From Prostheceraeus crozeri (taxonomy: Eukaryota > Platyhelminthes > Polycladida > Euryleptidae), in NCBI GenBank assembly GCA_907163375.1, contig CAJQUW010001420.1, positions 682,001-746,000 of the forward strand: 64,000 nucleotides of DNA. Reading direction: 5' to 3'. Below the pieces are notes generated by a model. It was given only the letters and a program-made list of their open reading frames with translations. It ran no database searches and was not told the DNA's origin. A program made the translations under genes and the position numbers. Shown here in pieces: positions 36,401 to 48,400 of this stretch; position 1 is the first letter of the stretch; the number at the start of each line of letters is the position of its first letter.

Positions 36401-39400
36401 CAGACTTTGACAACTTGCTCCTTCTCGAATGGATAATTCGTGTATCACTTGCTATTGGAAATGGCAAACAATAAGCTGTCAGCAGAGGACACCAGAGCCG
36501 GTGAGAGATGCGTGCGTGCTGTGATATCACTTCGCACACAACAAAACATACCGGTACATCGATGCCTGGCTTCAATTCATTGAATGCACTGTACAGTGAG
36601 CAATGCCGATGAGAGGATGTGAAAACATCAAGTGAACTAATTTTCGTACGTCTGCTACTTTCTTTAATAATGATCGGAAGGGCCAACATTATGGATAAAA
36701 CTTGTGCGCAATGATCTGAATTCTTCGAATCTGAAGGAATTTTGGCAATCGAAGCACTTTGCCGGAACTCACATTAATCCGCAAGCGACGCACGACTTTT
36801 TTCCTATCTCTGTAAGGTATTAGGAATTCCTTTTTGCCCACTTAATAGGTTCCTCGATGTGACGTCAATTTCGTATTAATCACACTTCTAGCAAACCGAA
36901 GCAGATAAACAAAATATTTAATTCTGTGGCTTGAATTGTCAGTCATAATATAAAAATTATTTCCTCATTAGTTGCATGCTCCCAATCACTTCATCAGTAA
37001 AGGGATAAGTAATTGTTGCTGATGAATATGAAACCTATTTCCAGGACTCTGATTGAAGGAGATGCAAAAGCGGGATTCACTATCTTCTGGGCAGACGAAG
37101 GTCTTGATACAGGACCGATATTGTTGCAAGAAGAAACAGACCTGGATATCAATGATAATGTTGATAGTATTTACAACCGTTTTCTTTACCCTGCTGGCGT
37201 CCAGGCTATGGTAAGAATTGCTCATGTCATGTTCTGCATGGTTCGATTGTTTGATTAATGTGTGAGCACTTTATATACCGATGTTATTGCTGTTTTGAAC
37301 TTGAATCTGTCTAATGAACGTTGCCTATTCCTCCTTCACATGTGATTTCATTGACGTTGCATAAGAGCAGAGATTATTAATTCATATCAACGATAACATT
37401 GTTCTACGAGTAGTTGACCTGCTAGTAGTGAAAATTACTGGAATATACCCTCGACGAAGTCCGAAGTTCACTAATTCTTAATGGCTGAGAAGTACAGTTA
37501 CATGTAGATTGATGTCCATTTATGGATTCATTTTCTGATAATGCGTGTCTACTTGATCGACTAGACAGATCGATTTACTCATTAGTGGATACGATGATCA
37601 ACCAGTTCTATTCAGTTAATGGGCGCCGTGAGATAAAACCAGTCATGTTTGATAACAGACCTTGCTTTCATACTGTGCCAGCTGTTTGGATAGTTGAAAA
37701 AATGACATAACATTATCTGTTCTGAAATTCATTGCACGTTTATCTACGTAATTATTTCCGAATAATCTACACTGTTCGTCTGCTTGTTAGAAAAATGGGA
37801 TGTAAATAACAACCCTATTGAAAGTGCTTTCAAAAGACAGGCTTAGAAATTGCTACGAATAAAATTTTCGGTACTTCTATTGTTTCCCCCACCCACATTT
37901 TTCAAGTTTTCAAAAATCATCAAATTTCGCCAAAGTTTGTCACATTGGGTTTAAAATAGACTTGATCTGTCTCTGAGTGACACTACAGCACCACGGAGAA
38001 GTCTTACTTGAACCCTGGGATGAAGGATTGGTCCTTGGATACTCAGTTAGAATACAAGGTGCAGCTGTGATCATGAACTTCGTGTGATTGTTGTCTGCAG
38101 ACAAATGACGAGCAGTTGTCTAATACTGAGGCTGTGAATGTTCTACAATTCAGATAAGAGGAGTTTTACGTACTCAACGCTATGCGTCGTAAGTGAGACT
38201 GCCCGTAGGAGCAAGAGAAGATCGTTGACGATGCATCACTTCCGGTGTCAAAAACAGAAATGTGGGGGGGGGGTTGGAAGAATAGAGGTAGCAAATTTTC
38301 TTATACAAATATTCAATTTTCAATTAATTTCCCTAAATTTTGCTATTTTCATTTGAGAAATTCATTACATGGTCTTTATCAAGTCGTTTGGTAGTCAACC
38401 AAATATACAGTATATAGGCCTATATATCAACCAAATAGTCAACCACAGGAATTCGTGTTGTTTGCTCAACAAGGTGAGAAAATTACCATTCGATTAATTG
38501 TCGCAGTGTAAGTTTTAATTTAATCCCGTAATTAAAATACAAGCTGCTAAAATATATGTGTAGTTCTATTATTAAGGAACATTGGGTAAAAACACATAAG
38601 CATATGGTGGGTACCAAAAATATGACACGAGTAAAGAAGCGCAATGCTCATTTTGAGATTACATTGTCCTTAAAAATCAAAAATTTGATCTCAGCATCAC
38701 AGCCGTAATGCAATAATTTAGTCAACAAGAGTCGATGAGAATAGTGCAACACATCACTTTCTCAACCATATCACACGAAACATTTTTTCAAAAAAACAAT
38801 TATGTAGAGCTGTTAGATGCTCAGTTGTAACCTCAGTCGAAAAATGGGAAGAGAAATGAATAGCTGCCATGATTTAATCCGATATCAGGGATCGTCAATA
38901 GACCTTCATATCCGTAGAAAATTGTGTCGATATTGAAAATGAGAGGTGTAATCTAGTCCTGCTGATAATTCCTGACATTGGATAGAATTGCGGCCATTCG
39001 TGTCTCCTCTCGTTTCTCAACTAAGAAAACAATTCAACATCTGATGGTTCTATATAAATTGTGTTTTTCAAAAGCAGCATTTATTGAATATTTACTCAAC
39101 TGACTCACTAACCTAAACGAAATGTCAGAAGTGAAAAGTATCATTTGATTAACTGAAGAAATAAACTTATCGAACTTACTGCGTATCTTACTGATATTTT
39201 TATACTGAATGAGATCTGGCAATTTCTTCTTTAAAAAAGACCGCACAGTGCATGGCACTACCCTAGAATGAAAACATCACTTGGTGATCCATCGTCAGAC
39301 ATTGAAAGGATGCCAGATGTGAATGGGGGATCCAACCTGATCTGACGAACTTCAGTGGGAATTATATCGTATTTAGTCATTGCAGCAGTCAACTGTCATC

Positions 39401-42400
39401 TGTCATAATGACGAATGAAGTTGATTGAGTTGGTTGTCTCTTGCAGGGTCGCGCTGTTCAAATGATTGAGAACGGTACTGCACCGCGAATCGTGCAAAGC
39501 GAAGAGGGAGCCACCTACGATGCGATGATCAAAAAAAGTACAGTTGAGATCAAATGGGACCAACCTGCACTGCGCTTGCACAACTTCATCCGAGGTAATG
39601 ACAAGGTGCCTGGAGCTTGGGGAACTATCGATGGAGAGGTAAGAAGTATCGGATGCTCTGCTGGATGAATCCTCTCTTCTCTAAAGAATCACTTCCAACA
39701 TTGTAGAAAGTGACATTCTACGGTTCAAAGCTGTGGGAAGCTGATGCGCCGTCTGGAACCGCTGTAGAAATTGAAGGAGTTGCTGGAAAGGCGATCGTTC
39801 ATGGAGGAGGAATGCTGATCCCCGGCAGTGATGGAAAATTTGTGAGTATGAATTCTAACACCTGAGATTCATGTAAATAGTACTGAGCTTCATTGCCATT
39901 CATTACCAGTCAGATATTTATGCGATAGATGCAAGATGACTTTTTAAAGAAATTGAATTACCTTGAATCAAGTCTGAGGCTATAGATGAACCGTATCAAC
40001 CTAATTGGCTTTTGGACACAATGGGTTGTGATTAATCTGAATCTAAATGTAATCCGTGGCGGAAAACAATCTGATTAAGGAAAAACGAATAGGCTTCCGC
40101 TTGACGAGCGACTTAGAGCTGACGATTAAATGGTGGTGGACAATTTCTCGATGATTCTTTCGAATGTGTTTTCTTGGTGAAAATGGTGCCTCCCTTTCAA
40201 AAATGCACTCTTTTTTCATGCCAATAGACCTACATAACTAAGAGGTGCCTACATTCATTGAAAGGTCCAATAATTTCCAATTACCTTCGCTACCGCCAAC
40301 TTGGCAGTAATACATGTTTGCATAGTAGTTAAACAACAGGGTATCGAACTGATTGCCCAAATGGAGGCACTGCAGGGCCGTAGAGACGGCGTGAGGTGAA
40401 ATTCAAGGAAAGTGACCAGCATGACTTAAGATTGGAGGTTTTTATCTCCTGTGACATAGAAAGGTAGTGACGGAAAATATTATTTTTTATATCGATCAAC
40501 TGCTACAGTATATTAAAAGCAAAGTAATCATCAAGACATGACGTTTAGTTATTCCAATATGAATATCTAAAAGTGATCCGGTAATTGAAAGTAAATATGA
40601 GAACATGCAGGAATTTATTTTTAGAGAAACGTGACTACCTGATGGCTACTCTCTTGTTGACGATTTAGATAAATTCTGTCTTATACAAGGTGTTTCAAAA
40701 GTAGGCTAACAGTTGATTTTGCCCTAGGAAATCTATGTTGACCGTTCTATTGGCGATTTACACCTGAATCAGTCGATGGATATCCATGATCAGTCCAACA
40801 TGAGCCATAGACTTCGAAGTAATTGCTACTATCATTTAGAAGTCTATGCAGTAGCATTCCATTGGCAAAGGAATTTTGAAATCTATCATGGACAAGATAT
40901 AGCACCAATCTGACATTACGTACATGGATATGTTCAATTAATTTGATTTGAATCAAACACTGTTAGTTTGACTTGAAGTGAATTAAACAAGCTTGAAGCT
41001 TTTTTGAATTTGCTGCTTCTGTCATGTCAGGTCATCTAAAAGATGATCAGAGAAAATGGATTTTGAAATCCTTTTGGAAAAACAAGAATGCTGAAAAGGT
41101 GCGAATGGAATGGAGAGATGCCTTTCACAGCAATCCTCCATCAAGATTTGCTATTTATCGCATTCGAGATAAATTTGAAAAGACCGGTTCGGTGGAGAAT
41201 GCACCGAAGTCAGGACGCCCTCGATCAGTTTCAATAACATCAAACGAGGAGCTAGTGGCCCAAACATTTGTTCAAAGTCCGAAGAAGTCAACAAGAAGAG
41301 CCTCATTGGAGTTGGACATTTCTCTAAGCTCTACTTGGAGACTGATGAGGAAAGTTGAGTTGAAACCATACCGACCCAGACTGTTGCAGCACCTTCTACC
41401 GGATGATGCTGAACGACGCTTGCAGTTTGCTGTGCTCATGTTGTCGGAAATTCGGGAGAACCCAGATTTGCTTGACAAGATAGTTTGGTCTGACGAAGCC
41501 AGTTTCAACCTATCAGGTCACGTAAATAGACATAACTGTGTCTACTGGTTCCCTGAAAATCCGCACATGGTATCAACAAATGAGCTGAACCAGCCTGGCT
41601 TAACCGTCTGGGCCGGTATGTCAAGCAACGGTGTGATTGGGCCAGTATTTTTTGAAAGAACTGTGACGGCTGAGGTGTACCTTCAAATGCTCCAATCTTT
41701 TGCGATTCCTGAGATGCAGTCATTGAACAACTTCAATGAGCTGTACTTTCAGCAGGATGGTGCACCAGCGCATTTTGCAGTGAGTGTCAGAAGCTATCTG
41801 AATGACAATTTTCCAGGAAAGTGGATCGGGAGATGTGGTAGCATCCTTTGGCCTCCCCGCTCTCCCGATCTAACTCCGATGGACTTTTTCTTTTGGGGCG
41901 TTGTAAAGGAGAAAGTGTACGGACGAAAACCTCACACACTTTCTCAACTCCGCTCCTACATCACAGATGCCTGTCAAGAGATCAGTGATGACAGGAACTT
42001 ATGCAGAACTGTGTGCCACAGTGTGGCCGAAAGACTACAAGAATGTGCCGATGTCCATGGTGGACATTTTGAGCATTTGCGTTCGTGAATTTTTGCAACA
42101 TTAAGTTGATCAATTTTTTGATATGTTGAATAGGCCTTGGTTATTCATTTGTTCATTTTTTTGTTAGGAAACCAAGCAAACAAAATGGTAGTTGTTTTAA
42201 TGTTAATACCTTTATTAATTTCAGCCTCCTCTAGGCCATCGTCAGAAGCTTCTGACGATGGTCTAAGAGGAGGCTGGAATTAACAAAGGTGAAGGACATT
42301 TGGATGTCAGCTGTTCTTCCTTCTTCGCCTCCCTGTTTTGTGTTGACGACAGCGTCTTCGTGCACCAGGCTGAGGGGCGCGGAGGACATTCGAATGTCAG

Positions 42401-45400
42401 CTGTTCTTCCTTCTCCGCAGTAACACTGAAACAACTACTATCTTGTTTACATGGTTTCCTAATAATTTTTTTTTTGATAGATGTTGGATAGTTATTCGAC
42501 TTCTCATGATCGGTATAGATTCAAATTGGGTTGTAGTGAAATATGTAGGCATGAAAACACTGGAGATCATGAGATATTTTAATATGATTTACGCGATGTC
42601 AAAGAGTATTGAATTTTTGCCCCTTACGAATACAAGGCATATTAGCTATCTGTGGCATCGTGAAAAAGATTATTATGACATAGCTTATTAATCTATAGCA
42701 TTAAGACATAGCTTTTCAAGGCCAATTTCTACTGTTAGCCTACTTTTGAAACACCTTGTATAATGATACCTCGCTCACGCAGCTCAATGAGGTTTTGTTT
42801 ACAAGAGTTTAGCCCTCCGTAGACGTCAAGCAATTGACATCAGGATTCAATGACAAGGAAACATTGATATCCGTACGGCTCCTAAATGCTTAATTCGAAT
42901 AAAAGCGTAGCAAGGGATTAATCAAATTGTTTTAATCTTTAAATCCATGTGTGGAAGAGTCATTCTACAATACAGTGAAATGCACGGATAATTGATGACA
43001 TAATTTTATGAGCATGTTACGAACTTGAAAGCAAGTTGCAGCCGCTCTCCGTCAGACGGGATGTTGCTTCACTCAGTCTCTTCTACAGGTACTATTTCGG
43101 TAGAAGCAGCTCTGCAGTAAATGAGTGCGTACCCAAACCTAAGATCTTCTCCAGAAGCACACGCAGAGCTAATGCACTCACATGCTAGCGCACGTACTGT
43201 GAGTCGCTCGAAAAGCTTTTTTGTTCGCACGGCACAGCTTTGGAATCAGCTTCCCCAGACCACTTTCCCTGACCAATACAATCTTGATACTTTCAAGAGG
43301 CGTGCGAACAGGTTTCTGATGGGGAAAGCTTTATCAGATTAGAAGATCTGTTTTTTTTTCATTTTATTTATTCAAAATAATACAATTTGTTACTTTTCAG
43401 TGAGTAACCCTTAGCTTCGTTCATGCCTCATAGCTGTGCTAGGGGTGAAAATTCAGTAAAAAAATGGATGATCTATGCCATTGGTGGGCAACCAAGTTGG
43501 AATAGGGGGCCACCAATTTTCAAAGGCAGTAGTATAGCCTTGATATTCTTTTATTCATCACTTATAAGTATATATAAGTACTGCTGTACCGTACATGCAT
43601 ATATAGTGGTCGTAATACATACATGTAAATATACGCCATTGTACTTAACTAATTTGTTTAATATTAAGGAATCATAATTTACTTTCCCAAATTCATATGA
43701 GTATTGAATAGCGAGAATAGGCGAATAGAGAAGAGAATAGCGAGAATAGGCTTGTAGCAAATCATGAAAGCTTTTCTTTTGTGTAATTGACCGGTAATTT
43801 GACTTTTTTGGTGATTTGACCGACATTACCTTACCTCATTGAAAAACAACTGTCTGTAAGTACAGTGCAACTATCCGCCTGAAAGCCGCACAAGATAGAA
43901 TTGATTTTGCTACAGTTATTGGTCATGCTACATGTACATACGTGCACATATGTCACCTAAACATCAACGACTTGCAAAAACCGTGCATGGGCTCCACTAA
44001 TGATTGTCGTGTGCTAATGCCAATCGAGTATGTGAAATATTAGTGCAGTAGTATGCAAATGAAATTCAGCAAGAATATTTGAAAAAATGTTGGCCTGTCA
44101 AAATCGTGCGGTTGGATTCCTCCATTCGTTGTCAAGGTCTAATTAATATAGCCTCTTTCTAGGTTTATCGAGGTGTGGTTTATTGCGTAGAGAAGCATGC
44201 TCAGCAGGGCATCGAATACTCTGTGACTTAGCATAAACTCGCACAGGTGATGACCTTCTTGCGCTTGTACGAGAAGATATTCATTACGAAAGGAGTATGG
44301 TTGGATAATTCGAATGTGAATTTTTGTTTTTGTGCCATCATATTACTCATTTAGTTGTTAATGAATGGTTTTGCAAATTCTAAAGAGGATCCTTCACCCT
44401 CAGATGCACCTCTTCAAAGGTCGAAGTCGGAGTGAGTCATTTTCACATCATTGATTCAAATGATGTCCGCGGGCCACTTTAGATATGAGAAGCGGGTGGC
44501 GGGCCACCCAATATGTCGCGGCGGGCCACGTGTTGCTCACCACTGATCTATGCTGTAAAGTTTCGATCGGATATAGTCTGTCGTTGACGGAACCATGACC
44601 ACCAACGAGTTTTGGATACCGCAAGTTGTTAACCACATTGAAATCGGTAGAATATCTAGTTCAAACTAGTTCGAGTAAATTGATCATGGAATTTTAGTCT
44701 TGATAAACGACATCGTTCTTTCTTTTGAAGCTCGCATTTGTACTTCTGGCACTTTCGCAGGGATTACGATCAATAACAAGTAATTGATAAGATGATCACG
44801 TGATTCCAGTGAAACTGTGACGTCACATTGTACTTGATGCAAGAATGCATTGACCTTATCAGCCGATGTGACGATCGAGTTTCATCATCGAGTAAACAAA
44901 GTCTGTCATTGTAATGTGGATGAATGTTGTCCTGTTCTGACCTGTTCATCTTCTGACTCCGTCGACGGTTCATCTGACCTGAAGGAACATGTCCGATACG
45001 ATGATGCGACGGCCACTGTGGACAAGGAAGGGTGCAGTACGGCAAAGGCAATCCGGTAATAAACTGCTTCGTAATAAGATGAAAATCTTAAATAGATAAC
45101 GGTATGTATATCAAAGTATATGAAAGGTTGAAATAGTTCCCAAGAGATTTTGAGTGAGCAAGCTAATTCGTTAGTAATTTCTAGGGATAAGGACACCAGT
45201 CTCCAGTCTTCGGTCAAAATGACGACAGCTGTCTCTAACTATTAATGTTCGTGAGCATGCTCTTCTAAAGAGCTGATCATAAAAAACGAACCACCTAAAC
45301 TACACTGAAGTTCAATCGATTCTCATGCTTTCTAATCGGGTCACACATCATTCGAGAGTTTGCATTCTCAGCCTGAAATGAGCGATGATGGACTTGCATC

Positions 45401-48400
45401 CGCTGTTGTATTTGCTGAGCAGTGCTCAAAATATGAAAATCGCACAATTTACAAATTGCAATTTTTCTATTAGAAAACATGTTAGTATGATGATGAATCA
45501 GGCACCGTGAGAACGAGCATTTTCTGAGCTTTCTTTTGATACACTGGTCATCAAAATCAGTGAACTAGGAAAAAATTAGTGATATCGTGAAGGCATCACA
45601 AAATCATAAGTATTTTGACTGAAAATGTTATATTCTCTTTTTTTCACCAAAATGTTCATGTTTGGTATCTTCAGAATCCTTGTGATGCAGGGAATACGAA
45701 TATGCAAGTATTATTCAAATAAGCTCCATTGCTGTTTTTCAAACTTGTTCAATAATTTTCCTCGTTGCCGCTAAAGTACACAAACAATCTTCAGTCGTGG
45801 TCAGAGAACAGTGACATGCCTTCACTAATTGCTTTGTTTTGAACCTTCGTTCACTTACATATTGTTTGTGCACTTTAACGGTGATGAGAAAAAATATTGA
45901 AGAAGTTTGAAAAATAGCTATTGAACTTAAATGAACATAACTTACATATTAGCATTCTTTGCATCACAAGGATTCTGAAGATACCAAACATGAACATTTT
46001 TGATGAAAAAGTGAGAATACAACATTTCCAGTCAAAATACTTAGACTTGCTCATAACCATCAAGAAGGCGAAATGGATGTGGGCTGGACATATATCCAGA
46101 ATAAAGGACAATAGGTGGACTTGCAACATCACTAATTGGTGCCCTATGGAATGGAAAAGACGCAAAGGAAGACCACCCGCGAGATGGAGAGAATACCTAG
46201 ACTACTTCTGGAACGGTATCGATTGGGGAGGGAAGGCAGAAAACAGGAAAAATTGAAGGATCCACGGCGAGGCCTATCTTCAGAAGTGGAGAACAACAGG
46301 CTGATGATGACGATGATGATGATCAAATGTCGTATACTAATCAATGCTCTTCTGTCGTCTGAAGGCTTAATTTCCCACATTTTCATTTTTGGAAGAACTG
46401 AGCTTTGCCAGAAATCATCGCTCAAGCTTCATGCCGCAGTAGTGAGCAACTGCATTGACGACTCAGAGCTGGTCCCGGCGTGCAATTATAACGGTTGTAT
46501 CTGATTTCACTCGATTTGTGTACTTGTATTAATTGAGAATAACCATCGGATTGTTTAGTCTTCAGCAAACTGGTTAAAAGCTGTCATAAGTCGCAGCCTC
46601 GCTGTTCAGACACCCTTCATCACGTGTAAATTCTAAGCCATGTGATTCTCCTCGGTATCATGTCGTCTGATCTTGTGTTGACCGTCCAAGCAGCCATTTA
46701 GTGGTTCATTTCTCTGACAACACAGCGACAGGAACACGTCAGACGCACCCTCGACGACAGTTCTATTATTAGTTTCGGTTTACGAATACTGTACTAAGTA
46801 AACACCAGCCTTGACGATTTCAAATTTTTACGTGAACGTTTCAATGAATAAACTGTTCGATTGTTCCATCTTAATGGCCTAATTTTGGTTGAAATCCTGT
46901 GGAAAGTAGGTAAAGAAATAAGGAATAAGATTTGAAACGCAAGAATTGCACAACTTTATACAAGTAATACGTAAGTTCGTCGTTCTGCAACTCTAAATCG
47001 CAAGTTTTTGGCGACCAATGTTTATATCATGCATTATTATCTACAAGCGATTACGGAGGCGACAAATAGCCGCCTACGGAGCGACAAAAAGATTAAGGAG
47101 TTGTTGATAAAAAAATCCTTTATCACCAAAAAAAAGCAGAAATTGTTTTGCTCAAGGGAAATGTCAGCACTATTTCAGGGTGATAAGTCATGCCAGAGTC
47201 TGTCTTGTTATTGGTCAGAATTTGCTGATTCAGCTTTTATTTGATGTTCATAGCCTTATTTTGACTCCTAGTATGCCATTGCAGATTTCATATGAAAGAA
47301 CGTCATGAGATATTTAGATATGTCAAATGATGAAAACAAGCAACACAATCACAATGGTTGACCTGTAATGATTGTGGATTTTCATCATTTCATTGCTGAT
47401 GATTTTAAATGTTGCTTTTATTAGAAAGACACTTCGTCTCATTTAGACTCTGCTGTCCACAGAATTAAATATTTTGTTTATCTGCTTCGGTTTGGTAGAA
47501 GTGTGATTACTACGAAATTGACGGCACATAGAGGAACCTATTAAGTGGGCAAGAAGGATTCCCGAATACCTTAAAGAGATATGAAAAAAAGTCGTGTGTC
47601 GCTTGCGGATTAATGTGAGTTCCAGCAAAGTGCTTCGATTGCCAAAATTCCCTCAGATTCGAAGAATTCAGATCATTGCCCACAAGTTTTCTCCATAATG
47701 TTGGCCCTTCCGATCATTATTAAAAAAAGTAGCAGGCGTACGAAAATTAGTTCACTTGATGTTTCACATCCTCTCCTGAGCATTGCTCACTTGAATCGAA
47801 GCCAGACATCGATGTGTGATTCGGTGTGTGCGAAGTGATATCACAGCACGCACGCATCTCTCACTGGCTCTGTTGTCCTTTGCTGACAACTTATTGTTTG
47901 CCATTTCCAATAGCAAGCGATACAAGAATTATCCATTCGAGAAGGAGCAAGTTGTCTAACTCTGTGATCTGCCATTTCGATATTAAGGTTACGTATAGCT
48001 CTTCCTTTCTAGGAAACCGAAACGCGCGCAGATGAATCTAAGTCTGTGCTGCTGTCAGCTGTATGATGTTCAACGAGATTGTCAGGTAAAGGTTTTGAAC
48101 ATCATCTTCAGGAAAACTAAGGCGAGCATCAGTTTCTGTTTTTCTGACCTATGTCTCACTTTTCATGGAATTGCCCTTATAAAGAAAATGATGAATATTC
48201 GTCTTCACCTATGTAATTCAAGAAATATATTCCGTTATATCTTCATGTTTGTATAACTTCGTTTCAATTTTAGATAAATGTCACTCAGCTTCAATTTGAA
48301 TCCGGTAAAATGATTCCTGCTGCTAAGTATGGACAGGCAGATGAAGGTACTGATCTCGGCACATTGTCGGATGAAGAGAAAGCAATGGAAGATGCCATCA

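Larger units (their letters stand above)
40686..42758 (+). mobile_element. Complete DD41D mariner-like transposon in ALDH1L intron 5
   Basis: The terminal inverted repeats (CAAGGTGTTTCAAAAGTAGG at the left, its exact complement at the right) match perfectly for 28 bases and continue imperfectly to about 55. TA duplications flank the element at 40684-40685 and 42759-42760. It encodes one uninterrupted 354-residue transposase. The 3' part holds a nested 300-bp inverted-repeat element (42164-42462). Perfect termini, TA sites and an open frame suggest a recent arrival. Confidence 0.93.

Noticed and set aside
44850-45059. Extra exon in ALDH1L intron 5
   Set aside because: Exons 5 and 6 join without a gap relative to the family, and the segment lacks matching splice sites.
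46144-46425. 93-codon minus-strand open frame
   Set aside because: Antisense shadow of the RTE-like 3' end; its low-complexity part is the GAT repeat read backwards.
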